Of a stretch of 64,000 nucleotides of DNA, positions 8,575 through 18,325 are shown in pieces. Origin of the DNA: Cellulomonas sp. Root930 (GTDB lineage Bacteria; Actinomycetota; Actinomycetes; Actinomycetales; Cellulomonadaceae). The stretch covers positions 2,574,650 through 2,638,649 of the forward strand of contig LMJI01000001.1 in assembly GCA_001429255.1 (NCBI GenBank), in the 5' to 3' direction. The position numbers and the translations under genes were made by a program. The notes below the pieces were generated by a model that searched no databases, was not told the origin of the DNA, and saw only the letters and a list, made by a program, of their open reading frames with translations. Position 1 is the stretch's first letter; each line of letters starts with the position of its first letter.

Positions 8575-9897
8575 ATGACCACGATTGCTGACCGGGTACG
8601 CGAGGCCCGGATCGCTGCTGGGTTGTCCCAGACCTCGCTCGCGGGGTCCGCGTTCTCCCCCAGCTACATCTCCTTGATCGAGGCGGGTCATCGTGAACCG
8701 ACCGACTCCGCGCTCGCCGTGCTGGCCACCCGCCTGGGCACGACCCTCGAATACCTGAAGCACGGTGAGGACGGTCCCAACGAGGCGCGCACGCGCCTGG
8801 AGATCGACTACGCCAAGCTGGACATGACCCAGGGCGACGCCGCCGGGGCCAGGCGCCGGCTGGAGTCGTTGGACCTCGACATCGTGTCGCCGGCCGTCCG
8901 CGTCGAGGCCCTGACCACGTTGGCACACGCCTTCGAGGTGCTCGGCGACCTCGAGTCGTCCGTGGCCATCCTGGAGCCGCTCCTCGCTGACTCGCGGGCG
9001 CGGACCCACCACGTGGAGTCGGCCAAGCTGGCCAACGAGCTGGTGGCGTCGTACCTCGAGGCCGGTGACCTGCACCGCAGCGTCGAGGTGGGTGAGCGGA
9101 CGCTCGACGAGCTCGAGGCCGCGGACCTGAGTGGGACCGACGAGCACCTGCGCCTCGCGTCGACCGTCCTGTGGGCATACGTCGAGCGTGGTGACCTGCT
9201 CTACGCCACCCACCGGGCGGCCGAGCTGGTGCGGCTCGCGGAGTCGTTGGGCACCCCCCGGGGGCGCGGCAGCGTCTACTGGAACGCCGCGCTCGTGGCC
9301 GAGCAGCGTCGCGACTACGAGCTAGCGCAGCGCTACACGGAGCGCGCGCTCGCCCTGCTGTCCGAGGGCGAGGCCGACCGTGACCTGCCGCGGCTCCGGC
9401 TCAACTACGCGTGGCTCCTGCTGCGCTCCGACCCGGTGGACCCGCGCGGGGCTCTGGACCAGATCGAGCGGGCTGCTCCCGGTCTCGCGGTCCTCGGTTC
9501 CGAGCTCGACCTGTCGCGGACCGACGTCGAGCGGTCCCGTGCGCACCTGCTCCTCGGTGACATCGACTCCGCCGAGCGGTTCGCGGTCGCGGCTCTCGAG
9601 CGCCTGGGTGACCCGCCGCGTCTGGAGACCGCGTTCGCGCAGCTCTCCCGTGGCGACGCCCTGCACGCTCGGGGTGACGTCGTGGGTGCGGCGCGCGCGT
9701 ACGAGTCGGCGGCGGACCTGCTCGGGATGATGTCCGCGTCCCGTCAGTCCGCGTCGGCGTGGCGTGACCTGGGCGACCGGTACGCCATGCACGGTGACAG
9801 CGCGGCGGCTGCGCAGGCGTACGACCGCGCGCTGCGCGAGGCAGGCTTCCGTCCGACGATCCCGCTCAGCTCCTGGGAGACCTGGTCGCTGACCTGA
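8575..9897 (+). CDS. XRE-type HTH regulator with TPR sensor domain
   Basis: 440-residue cytoplasmic regulator. Residues about 5-62 form an XRE helix-turn-helix (VREARIAAGLSQ, SYISLIEAGHREPT, LAVLATRLGT). The rest is a right-handed helical array of TPR-like repeats (for example NAALVAEQRRDYELAQRYTE, and the C-terminal AAAAQAYDRALREAG). This is the layout of RRNPP receptors (Rap, NprR, PlcR, PrgX), which bind exported and re-imported peptides, although TPR-HTH proteins also serve other roles in actinobacteria. The small peptide gene lies immediately upstream and a strong terminator immediately downstream. The ATG at 8575 is chosen because it begins the HTH and follows a -10 box. Confidence 0.85.
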   Translation: MTTIADRVREARIAAGLSQTSLAGSAFSPSYISLIEAGHREPTDSALAVLATRLGTTLEYLKHGEDGPNEARTRLEIDYAKLDMTQGDAAGARRRLESLDLDIVSPAVRVEALTTLAHAFEVLGDLESSVAILEPLLADSRARTHHVESAKLANELVASYLEAGDLHRSVEVGERTLDELEAADLSGTDEHLRLASTVLWAYVERGDLLYATHRAAELVRLAESLGTPRGRGSVYWNAALVAEQRRDYELAQRYTERALALLSEGEADRDLPRLRLNYAWLLLRSDPVDPRGALDQIERAAPGLAVLGSELDLSRTDVERSRAHLLLGDIDSAERFAVAALERLGDPPRLETAFAQLSRGDALHARGDVVGAARAYESAADLLGMMSASRQSASAWRDLGDRYAMHGDSAAAAQAYDRALREAGFRPTIPLSSWETWSLT

Positions 9898-9916
9898 TCG
9901 ACGGTCGGAGAACAGC

Positions 9917-9950
9917 GAAGGCGTCACCCCGCAGGGGGGGTGACGCCTTC
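9917..9950. terminator. Bidirectional terminator between HTH-TPR gene and rpsT
   Basis: A 14-bp perfect stem (GAAGGCGTCACCCC at 9917-9930 with GGGGTGACGCCTTC at 9937-9950) around a 6-base loop lies between convergent genes. There is no U-tract on either side, which is normal for high-GC actinobacteria. Confidence 0.85.
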
Positions 9951-10031
9951 ACTGTTGCTCTGGGCGGCTGACGCCACCCGGCCGGCGGTCAGACCTGGTG
10001 CGTGACCAGGCCCGACCAGCTCAGCGGATGG

Positions 10032-10292
10032 TCAGAGCGCGCCGACCGACTTCGCCAGCGCCGACTTCTTGTTGGCGGCCTGGTTCTCGTGGATGACACC
10101 CTTCGAGACGGCCTTGTCGAGCTTGCGCGACGCCTCGACGAGGGCCGTCGAAGCGGCCTCCTTGTTGCCACCGGCGACTGCCTCGCGGACGCGACGGATG
10201 TGCGTCTTGAGCTCGGACTTCACCGCCTTGTTGCGCAGGCGCGCCTTCTCGTTGGTGGTGATGCGCTTGATCTGGGACTTGATGTTGGCCAC
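10032..10292 (-). CDS. rpsT: 30S ribosomal protein S20
   Basis: 86-residue primary 16S rRNA-binding protein of the small subunit. It starts [10 protein letters not shown], has the basic helical core typical of S20 ([17 protein letters not shown]) and ends AKSVGAL; the length is normal. It is followed by the convergent terminator at 9917-9950. The 207 bases upstream, to the next gene, hold its control region (TAGACC- and TAACAT-type hexamers are present on the minus strand) and no other gene that I can see. Confidence 0.97.
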   Translation of the reverse strand: MANIKSQIKRITTNEKARLRNKAVKSELKTHIRRVREAVAGGNKEAASTALVEASRKLDKAVSKGVIHENQAANKKSALAKSVGAL

Positions 10293-10499
10293 GTGTGGAC
10301 TCTCTTGTGCGTTCGCCGAAGCGATCTGACAGGTCTAGAGGGCGGCGCACAGCTCCGGGACTAGGGCGTGGGGACACCCGCGGAGAGGAACTGGGCTTGT
10401 GCCCGCCGACCCGGGCGGACACGCGAGTGACCATGTTAGCAGGCGAGAGCCCCGTGGCTGAACGCTGTGACGGGCCTGACAGGGCTCGCCGCGGTCGGG

Positions 10500-10979
10500 T
10501 CAGGGCTGCGTCCTGCGCAGCTCCGCGGCCACCCGGTCGAACAGGGCACGGTCCACGATCGCGCCCTCGCGGCGGACCGCCGACGCGTCCAGGCTGAGAA
10601 CACGGTCGAGCCGGACCTCGCTCGGACGCCGCTGGGAGTCCCAGGCGCCGCTGCCGATGTCCATCCACACCCGACCCCGCCGCGCCTCCAGGGCGGCGTC
10701 GCGCGAGTGGTCCTTGCTCGTGAGCATGAGGCCCCGGAGCCGCGTCCCGTCCCGCCCGATGACCAGCACGGGGCGGTCCTTGCCCTTGCTCGGGTCGTCC
10801 TCGAAGGGGACCCACGCCCACACGATCTCGCCCGGGTCGGCGTCGCCGTCCAGCCGGGGCGAGTACTCCAGACCGCCGGGGAGCGGGGTTCGCGTCGGTG
10901 TGCGCGAGGTGCGCGTCAGGCCGGCGACGGCGTCGCGCAGGATGCCGCGCACCCGGGTCCAGCCAGAGGTCGTGGTCAC
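10500..10979 (-). CDS. PemK/MazF-fold protein without a visible antitoxin
   Basis: 159 residues. After an N-terminal extension of about 48 residues comes a PemK/MazF-like barrel: GEIVWAWVPFEDDPSKGKDRPVLV is the family's opening pattern (quoted loosely: GEIVWAWVPF, then KGKDRPVLVIG), followed by LTSKDHS and VRLDRVLSLD. Family members are mRNA interferases. No small antitoxin gene flanks it: the upstream 86 bases are non-coding and rpsT lies downstream. The GTG start follows TACCGT (10991-10986 on the minus strand) by 6 bases, again the leaderless pattern. Activity is unproven. Confidence 0.8.
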   Translation of the reverse strand: MTTTSGWTRVRGILRDAVAGLTRTSRTPTRTPLPGGLEYSPRLDGDADPGEIVWAWVPFEDDPSKGKDRPVLVIGRDGTRLRGLMLTSKDHSRDAALEARRGRVWMDIGSGAWDSQRRPSEVRLDRVLSLDASAVRREGAIVDRALFDRVAAELRRTQP

Positions 10980-11052
10980 GGGACGACGGTACCGGCGCGT
11001 CGGTCGGCTCGCCGAGGACCCTCCACGAAACGCGGCGTTATCACCGGGCGGT

Positions 11053-11058
11053 TACTGT
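11053..11058 (+). promoter_or_regulatory. Putative -10 hexamer for the ATP-grasp gene
   Basis: TACTGT matches TANNNT and ends 7 bases before the ATG at 11066, which has no Shine-Dalgarno sequence. This suggests a leaderless mRNA for the three-gene operon that follows. Confidence 0.45.
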
Positions 11059-11065
11059 CCGGATC

Positions 11066-12655
11066 ATGGCGGACCTGTTCGACGACTACCCGACCGGCCC
11101 GGCGTGGGACGAGATGATCGACCCCGACGGCGGCGGCTCACGCGCGGCCTACAAGGGGCTGCACCGCGCACTCGCCCAGCTGAGCGCCGGAGAGCTGCGG
11201 GCGCGGGCCGAGACGTTGGCCCGGTCGTACCTGGCGCAGGGCGTCACCTTCGACTTCGCGGGTGAGGAACGGCCCTTCCCGCTCGACGTGGTGCCGCGCG
11301 TGCTGGCGGGCGACGAGTGGGAGCACGTGGCGCCCGGCGTGGCGCAGCGCGTGCGCGCGCTGGAGGCGTTCCTCGCGGACGTCTACGGTCCGCAGCGCGC
11401 CATCGCCGACGGGGTGATCCCGCGCAGCGTCGTCGTGTCGTCGACCAACTTCCTTCGCGCCGCCCGCGGCATCAACCCGCCGAACGGTGTCCGCGTGCAC
11501 GTCTCCGGCATCGACCTGGTGCGGGACAGCCTCGGCGGCTGGCGCGTCCTGGAGGACAACGTCCGGGTGCCCAGCGGTGTCAGCTACGTGCTGTCCAACC
11601 GGCGCGCGATGGCGCAGACGTTCCCCGAGCTGTTCGCGGCCCTGCGGATCCGGCCCGTCGCCGACTACCCCCGCCGGCTCCTCGCGGCGCTCACGGCGGC
11701 GGCTCCGTCCGGGGTCGACGAGCCGACTGTCGTCGTACTGACGCCGGGCGTGTTCAACAGCGCCTACTACGAGCACTCGCTGCTCGCCCGGATGATGGGC
11801 GTCGAGCTGGTGGAGGGACGCGACCTGTTCTGCTCCGGCGGGCGCGTCTGGATGAGGACCACCGAGGGTCGGCGGCGGGTGGACGTCATCTACCGGCGCG
11901 TCGACGACGACTACCTCGACCCGGTCGTCTTCCGCAACGACTCCTACCTCGGCAGCCCGGGCCTGATGACGTGCGCACGCAACGGGACCGTGACGATCGC
12001 GAACGCCGTCGGCAACGGCGTGGCCGACGACAAGCTCGTCTACACCTACGTCCCCGACCTCATCCGGTACTACCTGAGCGAGCAGCCCATCCTGCGCAAC
12101 GTGGACACGTGGCGGCTCGAGGAACCGGACGCCCTCGAGGAGGTGCTGGACCGGCTCGACGAGCTCGTGGTCAAGCCGGTGGACGGCTCGGGCGGCAAGG
12201 GGCTGGTGGTCGGGCCACGTGCCTCCGCGGCCGAGCTGGCCACGCTGAAGGTCCGGCTCCGGGACGACCCGCGCGGGTGGATCGCGCAGCCGGTGGTGCA
12301 GCTGTCGACCGTGCCGACCCTCGTCGAGGACGGCCTGCGCCCGCGGCACACGGACCTGCGCCCGTTCGCGGTGAACGACGGCGAGTCGGTCTTCGTGCTC
12401 CCCGGCGGGCTGACCCGGGTCGCTCTCCCGGAGGGCGAGCTGGTGGTCAACTCGTCGCAGGGTGGTGGGTCCAAGGACACCTGGGTGCTCGGCGGCGCGG
12501 TCCCGCGCCGGGCGGTGCGCCGCGAGACCGACCTCCCGCAGGCCGTCGCGCAGGACTCGGCGGTCCCCATCGACTCCAACCCCAACGACGTGCGCGCCCA
12601 GGTGATGCAGCAGCAGCAGGGCCGGACGTCGACCGCAGGAGGTGTCTCGTGCTGA
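11066..12655 (+). CDS. Circularly permuted ATP-grasp protein
   Basis: 529-residue protein of the circularly permuted type 2 ATP-grasp family (formerly DUF404/DUF407). Characteristic segments are FLADVYGPQ, VPSGVSYVLSNRR, RRVDVIYRRVDDDYLDP, ANAVGNGVADDK and the nucleotide-binding LVVKPVDGSGGKGLVVGP near residue 370 onward. Such proteins are predicted to ligate amino acids or make peptide-like bonds, but no substrate is established. It starts a three-gene operon with an alpha-E protein and a transglutaminase, a trio conserved across bacteria. The C-terminus overlaps the next gene by 7 bases. Confidence 0.9.
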   Translation: MADLFDDYPTGPAWDEMIDPDGGGSRAAYKGLHRALAQLSAGELRARAETLARSYLAQGVTFDFAGEERPFPLDVVPRVLAGDEWEHVAPGVAQRVRALEAFLADVYGPQRAIADGVIPRSVVVSSTNFLRAARGINPPNGVRVHVSGIDLVRDSLGGWRVLEDNVRVPSGVSYVLSNRRAMAQTFPELFAALRIRPVADYPRRLLAALTAAAPSGVDEPTVVVLTPGVFNSAYYEHSLLARMMGVELVEGRDLFCSGGRVWMRTTEGRRRVDVIYRRVDDDYLDPVVFRNDSYLGSPGLMTCARNGTVTIANAVGNGVADDKLVYTYVPDLIRYYLSEQPILRNVDTWRLEEPDALEEVLDRLDELVVKPVDGSGGKGLVVGPRASAAELATLKVRLRDDPRGWIAQPVVQLSTVPTLVEDGLRPRHTDLRPFAVNDGESVFVLPGGLTRVALPEGELVVNSSQGGGSKDTWVLGGAVPRRAVRRETDLPQAVAQDSAVPIDSNPNDVRAQVMQQQQGRTSTAGGVSC

Positions 12656-13578
12656 GCCGGATCGCGGAGTCGCTGTTCTGGATCGGACGCTACGTCGAGC
12701 GCGCGGACGACACCGCCCGCCTGCTCGACGTGCACGTGCAGATCCTGCTCGAGGACCCGTGGGCGGAGGAGGACCTGGCCTGCCGGTCGCTGCTGTCCGT
12801 CATGGATCGCGAGCCTCCGCCCGCGCACGTCGAGGTCGGCCGCGAGTACGTGCTCGACATGCTCGCGTACGACCGGTTCGCCCCGTCGTCGATCGCCGGG
12901 TCGCTGGTGTCCGCGCGGGAGAACGCCCGGCGCGCCCGCGAGATCATCTCGACCGAGCTGTGGGAGTGCCTGAACGCGACCTGGAACCAGCTGCCGTCGC
13001 ACATGCGGCCGGCGCGTCCGCACGACTACTTCACCTGGGTGCGGGAGCGGGCGGCCATCGTCGCCGGGATCATGGACTCCGCGACCTCGCGCGACGACAC
13101 CTGGAACTTCATGGTGCTCGGGCGCTCGATCGAGCGGGCGGACATGACCGCGCGGCTGCTGACCACCCGGGCGCTCGCCGGCTCGGCCGGTCCCAGCTGG
13201 ACCACCCTGCTGCGCTCCTGCGGCGCCCACGAGGCGTTCCTGCGGATGTACCGCGGGGCGGCGTCCGACGAGCGCGCCGCCGGTTTCCTGCTGACCGACC
13301 GGCTTTTCCCGCGCTCCATCGTGTTCGCGCTGAACCAGGCGGAGGCGTGCCTGGCCAACCTCGAGGGCGCGTCGGACCGGGCCGCGGTCGACGACGCACG
13401 GCGCCACATCGGCTACGTGCGCACGAATCTCGAGTACCGGCCGCTGATCGAGGTGCTGGACGCGCTGCCTAAGGAGATGGAACGCGTGCAACGAGCGTGT
13501 TCGGCGGCCTCCGACGCGATCCGCGGCCGGTACTTCCCGAGCGCGTCCTCGACCAACTGGGTGGGAGAAGCACTGTGA
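12649..13578 (+). CDS. Alpha-E domain protein (DUF403)
   Basis: 309-residue, largely helical protein. The N-terminal LSRIAESLFWIGRYVERADDTARLL is the family hallmark (split here as LSRIAESLFWIGRYVERA and DDTARLL), and the second repeat has MVLGRSIERADMTARLL. The function is not established; it always travels with the circularly permuted ATP-grasp and transglutaminase genes and is assumed to act with them. The GTG start lies inside the end of the upstream gene, after an AGGAGG ribosome-binding site, and the end overlaps the transglutaminase start, so the three are coupled. Confidence 0.9.
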   Translation: MLSRIAESLFWIGRYVERADDTARLLDVHVQILLEDPWAEEDLACRSLLSVMDREPPPAHVEVGREYVLDMLAYDRFAPSSIAGSLVSARENARRAREIISTELWECLNATWNQLPSHMRPARPHDYFTWVRERAAIVAGIMDSATSRDDTWNFMVLGRSIERADMTARLLTTRALAGSAGPSWTTLLRSCGAHEAFLRMYRGAASDERAAGFLLTDRLFPRSIVFALNQAEACLANLEGASDRAAVDDARRHIGYVRTNLEYRPLIEVLDALPKEMERVQRACSAASDAIRGRYFPSASSTNWVGEAL

Positions 13579-14414
13579 GCCGGTTGCGGGTCGTGCACAC
13601 GTCGACGTTCCGGTACACCAGCGCCGTGCTGGCGTCGTACAACGAGGCGCGGATGACGCCGTTCTCCCAGCAGGGACAGACGGTGCTCGAGACGAAGATC
13701 GAGGTGCAGCCGCACACCGGCTGGTCCGAGTACCGCGACTACTGGGGCACGGCGGTCACCGCCTTCGAGGTGCTCACACCGCACGAGTCGATGGTGATCA
13801 CCGCGGAGCACCTCGTCGAGGTGGCGGAGCGCGGTCCGCTGCGCAGCCCGGCCGGGTGGGACACGCTGCGCGGGGGCGAGCTGCGCGACCGACTGGCTGA
13901 GTTCCTGTCCGACACCCCGACCACGGCGCCGCCGGAGGACGTGGTCGAGCTCGCGCGTCGCGTGGCGGGCGACCTCGAGCCGGCCGAGGCGGCCCTGGCG
14001 GTGTCCGCGGCGCTGCGCGACGAGATGGAGTACATCCCCGGCGTCACCACGGTGCACACGCCGGCGTCGGAGGCGTGGACCGCCCGCGCGGGTGTGTGCC
14101 AGGACATCGCGCACCTGGTCACCGGAGCGCTGCGGTCGATCGGGATCCCGGCGCGGTACGTGTCGGGCTACCTGCACCCGGACTCGGCGGCGCCGGTGGG
14201 CTCGACGGTGCTCGGCGACTCGCACGCCTGGGTGGAGTGGTGGGTGGGCGAGTGGTTCGCCTACGACGTGACCAACCGGGTGATCGCGGGCGACCACCAC
14301 GTGGTGCTCGCGCGCGGCAGGTCCTACGACGACGTGCCGCCCCTGCGGGGGATCTACGCGGGGGCGGGCACCCAGGACGCCGAGGTCCAGGTGCAGATCA
14401 CGCGCGAGGCCTGA
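13575..14414 (+). CDS. Transglutaminase-family cysteine protein
   Basis: 279 residues: an N-terminal beta-rich domain (RLRVVHTSTFRY) and a transglutaminase-like core with a complete triad, C175 (RAGVCQDIAH), H217 (DSHAWVEW) and D231 (FAYDVTN). Bacterial members are peptidases or amide-bond-modifying enzymes. It is last in the ATP-grasp / alpha-E operon, for which a peptide-making and peptide-cleaving system has been proposed by genomic context. The gene ends 3 bases before a convergent gene. Confidence 0.9.
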   Translation: MSRLRVVHTSTFRYTSAVLASYNEARMTPFSQQGQTVLETKIEVQPHTGWSEYRDYWGTAVTAFEVLTPHESMVITAEHLVEVAERGPLRSPAGWDTLRGGELRDRLAEFLSDTPTTAPPEDVVELARRVAGDLEPAEAALAVSAALRDEMEYIPGVTTVHTPASEAWTARAGVCQDIAHLVTGALRSIGIPARYVSGYLHPDSAAPVGSTVLGDSHAWVEWWVGEWFAYDVTNRVIAGDHHVVLARGRSYDDVPPLRGIYAGAGTQDAEVQVQITREA

Positions 14415-14417
14415 CGG

Positions 14418-15119
14418 TCAGGGTGTCAGCCGGCGACCGAGCGCGTCGTCCAGCGCGCCGGCGTCGCCGTCGACCGTGAGGCGCGGGTGGTCGGAGGTGG
14501 CGCGTCCCCACAGCAGCAGCGCGAGGGCGTCGGCCGGACCGGTCACGGTCGCGGCGGGGTGCGTGGTCCCGCCGAGCAGCCACGTGCGCCCGGCGTCGTG
14601 CGCGACGAGCTCGATCGGTGCGGCGAGCGGCTCCATCCGGCCCATGCGCTCCTGACGCGGCTGCATCACGGTCACGACCTCGTCGACCGTGTCCGCCCAG
14701 AGCCAGGCGTCGACCGTCAGGTCCAGCCCGCCCGCGGTGCGCAGGTCCCACAGGTGGACGAGGGTCTCGTGCGTCTGGCGGCGGTGCCAGAACGACGCCG
14801 GCCCGTTCTCGAGCAGCGTCCAGGCCTCGGCGTCCGGGCCCAGCTCGGTCAGCGTCTCGCGCAGCTCCGCGGCACAGGTGGCGTAGAGCTCCTCGAGCAC
14901 GAACGGGCCGCGGCCGAGCGGTGTCTCCTGCCGACGACGGGCCTGGCCGGCGGCCCAGTGGTGGATGCGGGCGAGGTGGACGACGAGGTCCTTGACCCGC
15001 CAGCGGCCGCACCAGGGCACGCGGGTGGCGGGGTCGACGAGGGGGATCGTCGCGAGGAAGTCGTCCTGCAGCCCGCCGAGCACCGCGAGCAGGTCGGGAG
15101 AGTTCCGGGTCGACGTCAT
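14418..15119 (-). CDS. DinB-like maleylpyruvate isomerase family protein
   Basis: 233 residues of the actinobacterial TIGR03083-type family: an N-terminal DinB-like four-helix domain ([16 protein letters not shown], with later [14 protein letters not shown] carrying metal-binding His) and a C-terminal SCP2-like domain ([10 protein letters not shown]). Relatives use mycothiol as thiol cofactor. The substrate is unknown here. The ATG at 15119 is preferred because the family starts close to it; a longer GTG frame from 15203 would add 28 unconserved residues. Confidence 0.82.
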   Translation of the reverse strand: MTSTRNSPDLLAVLGGLQDDFLATIPLVDPATRVPWCGRWRVKDLVVHLARIHHWAAGQARRRQETPLGRGPFVLEELYATCAAELRETLTELGPDAEAWTLLENGPASFWHRRQTHETLVHLWDLRTAGGLDLTVDAWLWADTVDEVVTVMQPRQERMGRMEPLAAPIELVAHDAGRTWLLGGTTHPAATVTGPADALALLLWGRATSDHPRLTVDGDAGALDDALGRRLTP

Positions 15120-15229
15120 GGGACCATGGTGGGACCGACCACCGACAGCCGACAGGCTGGCACCGGTCACCGTCCGTCGGGAAGGCGCCACCACGCGCGC
15201 CACCGACTCCAGCGCCAGGAGCAGTCCGC

Positions 15230-17110
15230 TTGTCCCCGATCCCGAGTGCAGCCCTCGCGTCGCGCATCCACCCTGCGGCGACGGCGCCCGAGCTGCTGCG
15301 CAACTTCTGCATCATCGCGCACATCGACCACGGCAAGTCCACGCTGGCCGACCGCATGCTGCAGCTCACGGGCGTCGTCGACTCGCGGGCCATGCGCGCG
15401 CAGTACCTGGACCGGATGGACATCGAGCGCGAGCGCGGGATCACCATCAAGTCGCAGGCCGTGCGCATGCCGTGGGGCGTGGACGACAAGGCGTTCGCGC
15501 TGAACATGATCGACACCCCCGGGCACGTCGACTTCACGTACGAGGTGTCCCGCTCGCTGGCCGCCTGCGAGGGTGCCGTGCTGCTGGTCGACGCCGCGCA
15601 GGGCATCGAGGCCCAGACGCTGGCCAACCTGTACCTGGCGCTCGAGAACGACCTGACGATCATCCCGGTGCTGAACAAGATCGACCTGCCGGCCGCCCAG
15701 CCCGAGAAGTACGCGGAGGAGCTGGCCAAGCTCATCGGCGGCGAGCCCGAGGACTGCCTGCGCGTGTCCGGCAAGACCGGCGCGGGAGTGGTCGAGCTGC
15801 TGGACCGCATCGTCGAGCTGGTGCCCCCGCCCACCGGCGACGCGGACGCCCCGGCCCGCGCGATGATCTTCGACTCGGTCTACGACACGTACCGCGGCGT
15901 CGTCACCTACGTGCGGGTCATCGACGGCAACCTCAACCCGCGCGAGAAGATCGTCATGATGTCGACGCGCGCGACGCACGAGCTGCTCGAGATCGGGGTC
16001 ATCTCCCCGGAGCCGGTGCCCACGAAGGGCCTCGGCGTCGGCGAGGTCGGCTACCTGATCACGGGCGTGAAGGACGTGCGCCAGTCCAAGGTCGGCGACA
16101 CGGTCACCAACGCGAGCAAGCCGGCCGCGCACGCCTTGGGCGGGTACTCCGACCCGAAGCCGATGGTGTTCTCGGGCCTGTACCCGATCGACGGCACCGA
16201 CTACCCGATCCTGCGGGACGCCCTCGACAAGCTGAAGCTCAACGACGCGGCGCTGAACTACGAGCCGGAGACGTCGGTGGCGCTCGGGTTCGGGTTCCGC
16301 GTCGGCTTCCTCGGCCTCCTGCACCTCGAGATCGTGCGCGAGCGGCTCGAGCGCGAGTTCGACCTGGACCTCATCTCGACCGCGCCGAACGTGGTCTACG
16401 AGGTCACCCTCGAGGACAAGACGGTGGTCACGGTGACCAACCCGAGCGAGTTTCCCGCGGGCAAGATCGGCGACGTCAACGAGCCGATGGTCAAGGCGAC
16501 GATCCTGTCCCCGTCCGAGTTCATCGGCGCGATCATGGAGCTCTGCCAGACCAAGCGCGGCGAGCTGCAGGGCATGGACTACCTGTCCGAGGAGCGCGTC
16601 GAGCTGCGGTACGTCCTGCCGATGGCGGAGATCGTGTTCGACTTCTTCGACCAGCTGAAGTCCAAGACGCGCGGGTACGCCAGCCTCGACTACGAGCGCA
16701 TCGGTGACCAGGTGGCGGACCTGGTGAAGGTCGACATCCTGCTGCAGGGCGAGACGGTTGACGCGTTCAGCGCGATCGTGCACAAGGACAAGGCCTACGC
16801 GTACGGCGTGATGATGACCGCCAAGCTCAAGGACCTCATCCCGCGCCAGCAGTTCGAGGTGCCCATCCAGGCCGCCATCGGCGCCCGGATCATCGCGCGC
16901 GAGACCATCCGGGCCATCCGCAAGGACGTCCTGGCCAAGTGCTACGGCGGCGACATCACCCGCAAGCGCAAGCTCCTGGAGAAGCAGAAGGAGGGCAAGA
17001 AGCGCATGAAGACGATCGGCCGGGTCGACGTGCCGCAGGAGGCCTTCATCGCGGCGCTGTCCAGTGAGCCCGCGGGGTCGGCCGGCGGCAAGGACGCGAA
17101 GAAGAAGTGA
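15230..17110 (+). CDS. lepA: Elongation factor 4 (LepA)
   Basis: 626-residue ribosome-associated GTPase that back-translocates or aids ribosome maturation. G1 is [10 protein letters not shown]3 DTPGHVDF and G4 NKID; the EF-G-like domains follow and the LepA-specific C-terminal domain ends in a Lys-rich tail (KEGKKRMK, then the GGKDAKKK end). It starts with TTG, supported by AGGAG 8 bases upstream. Its stop overlaps the hemW GTG by 4 bases, a common actinobacterial pairing. Confidence 0.97.
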   Translation: MSPIPSAALASRIHPAATAPELLRNFCIIAHIDHGKSTLADRMLQLTGVVDSRAMRAQYLDRMDIERERGITIKSQAVRMPWGVDDKAFALNMIDTPGHVDFTYEVSRSLAACEGAVLLVDAAQGIEAQTLANLYLALENDLTIIPVLNKIDLPAAQPEKYAEELAKLIGGEPEDCLRVSGKTGAGVVELLDRIVELVPPPTGDADAPARAMIFDSVYDTYRGVVTYVRVIDGNLNPREKIVMMSTRATHELLEIGVISPEPVPTKGLGVGEVGYLITGVKDVRQSKVGDTVTNASKPAAHALGGYSDPKPMVFSGLYPIDGTDYPILRDALDKLKLNDAALNYEPETSVALGFGFRVGFLGLLHLEIVRERLEREFDLDLISTAPNVVYEVTLEDKTVVTVTNPSEFPAGKIGDVNEPMVKATILSPSEFIGAIMELCQTKRGELQGMDYLSEERVELRYVLPMAEIVFDFFDQLKSKTRGYASLDYERIGDQVADLVKVDILLQGETVDAFSAIVHKDKAYAYGVMMTAKLKDLIPRQQFEVPIQAAIGARIIARETIRAIRKDVLAKCYGGDITRKRKLLEKQKEGKKRMKTIGRVDVPQEAFIAALSSEPAGSAGGKDAKKK

Positions 17111-18321
17111 GTCCCGCTCTCCCCGAGGGAGACGTGGCGCCCGACGACGGCCGGCTGCCGGCCTCGGCGCTCGAGGGTGCCGACGAGCGCGCGTTCGCCG
17201 TCTACCTGCACGTGCCGTTCTGCACCGTGCGCTGCGGGTACTGCGACTTCAACACGTACACCGCGACCGAGCTGGGCGGCGGCGCGAGCCAGCATGCGTA
17301 CGCGGACACGGCGCTGAAGGAGATCGCGCTCGCTTCTCGGAACGTCCCGCCCCGGCCCGTCAGCACGGTCTTCGTGGGCGGAGGCACCCCGACCGTCCTG
17401 TCGGTCCCCGACCTCGCGCGCATGCTGGACGGGGTCCGCGACGCCTGGGGGTTCGCCGACGACGTCGAGGTCACCACCGAGGCGAACCCCGACTCGGTCA
17501 CGCCCGAGTCGCTCGCGGCGCTGGCCGACGCCGGGTTCACGCGGGTCTCGTTCGGGATGCAGTCCGCGGTTCCGCACGTCCTGGCCACGCTCGACCGCAC
17601 GCACGACCCTCGTCGGATCCCGGACGTCGTGCGCTGGGCCCGCGACGCCGGCCTGGCCGTGTCGCTCGACCTCATCTACGGCACGCCGGGGGAGTCGCTC
17701 GACGACTGGCGCACCAGCGTCGAGGCGGCGCTCGCGACGGGCGTCGACCACGTGTCCGCGTACGCCCTCGTGGTCGAGGCGGGCACGCGGATGGCGGTGC
17801 AGGTGCGTCGGGGCGAGCTCGAGCTCCCTGACGGCGACGACCAGGCCGCGAAGTACGAGCTGGCGGACGACCTGTTCGAGGCCGCGGGTCTGCGGTGGTA
17901 CGAGGTGAGCAACTGGGCGCGGACGCCCGCCGACGCCTGCCGGCACAACCTCAGCTACTGGCGGGGCGACGACTGGTGGGGCATCGGACCCGGCGCGCAC
18001 AGCCACGTCGGCGGCGTGCGCTGGTGGAACGTGAAGCACCCGCGGGCGTACGCCGACCGCCTCGACCGTGGCCTGAGCCCGGCGGCCGGGCGCGAGACCG
18101 TCACGGGCGACGGTGCGGTGCTCGAGCGGCTGATGCTGGGGGTGCGGCTCGCCGCCGGTCTGCCGCTCGACGCGCTGCCCGCGGACGCGCGCCCGTCCGT
18201 GGCGGGGCTCGTCGCCGACGGGCTGGTCGACGGGCACGAGGCGGTCGGCGGGCGGCGGCTGGTGCTGACGCGGCGCGGACGGCTGCTCGCGGACGCCGTG
18301 GTCCGCACGCTGGTGGGCTGA
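17107..18321 (+). CDS. hemW: HemW, radical SAM heme chaperone
   Basis: 404 residues. The radical SAM signature [10 protein letters not shown] near residue 39 has the CxxxCxxCxF pattern of HemW/HemN, with GGGTPT and the HemW marker HNLSYW (followed by a second part, GIGPGAHS) later. Often annotated as coproporphyrinogen III oxidase, but this type lacks the HemN-specific N-terminal residues and is better viewed as a heme chaperone for respiratory proteins. GTG start overlaps the lepA stop. It converges with a membrane protein gene 4 bases on. Confidence 0.93.
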   Translation: MSPALPEGDVAPDDGRLPASALEGADERAFAVYLHVPFCTVRCGYCDFNTYTATELGGGASQHAYADTALKEIALASRNVPPRPVSTVFVGGGTPTVLSVPDLARMLDGVRDAWGFADDVEVTTEANPDSVTPESLAALADAGFTRVSFGMQSAVPHVLATLDRTHDPRRIPDVVRWARDAGLAVSLDLIYGTPGESLDDWRTSVEAALATGVDHVSAYALVVEAGTRMAVQVRRGELELPDGDDQAAKYELADDLFEAAGLRWYEVSNWARTPADACRHNLSYWRGDDWWGIGPGAHSHVGGVRWWNVKHPRAYADRLDRGLSPAAGRETVTGDGAVLERLMLGVRLAAGLPLDALPADARPSVAGLVADGLVDGHEAVGGRRLVLTRRGRLLADAVVRTLVG

Positions 18322-18325
18322 CGCG

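Noticed and set aside
10293..10499. A tRNA or small RNA gene upstream of rpsT
   Set aside because: No cloverleaf arms or TTCGA-type T-loop found on either strand; the interval looks like promoter DNA.
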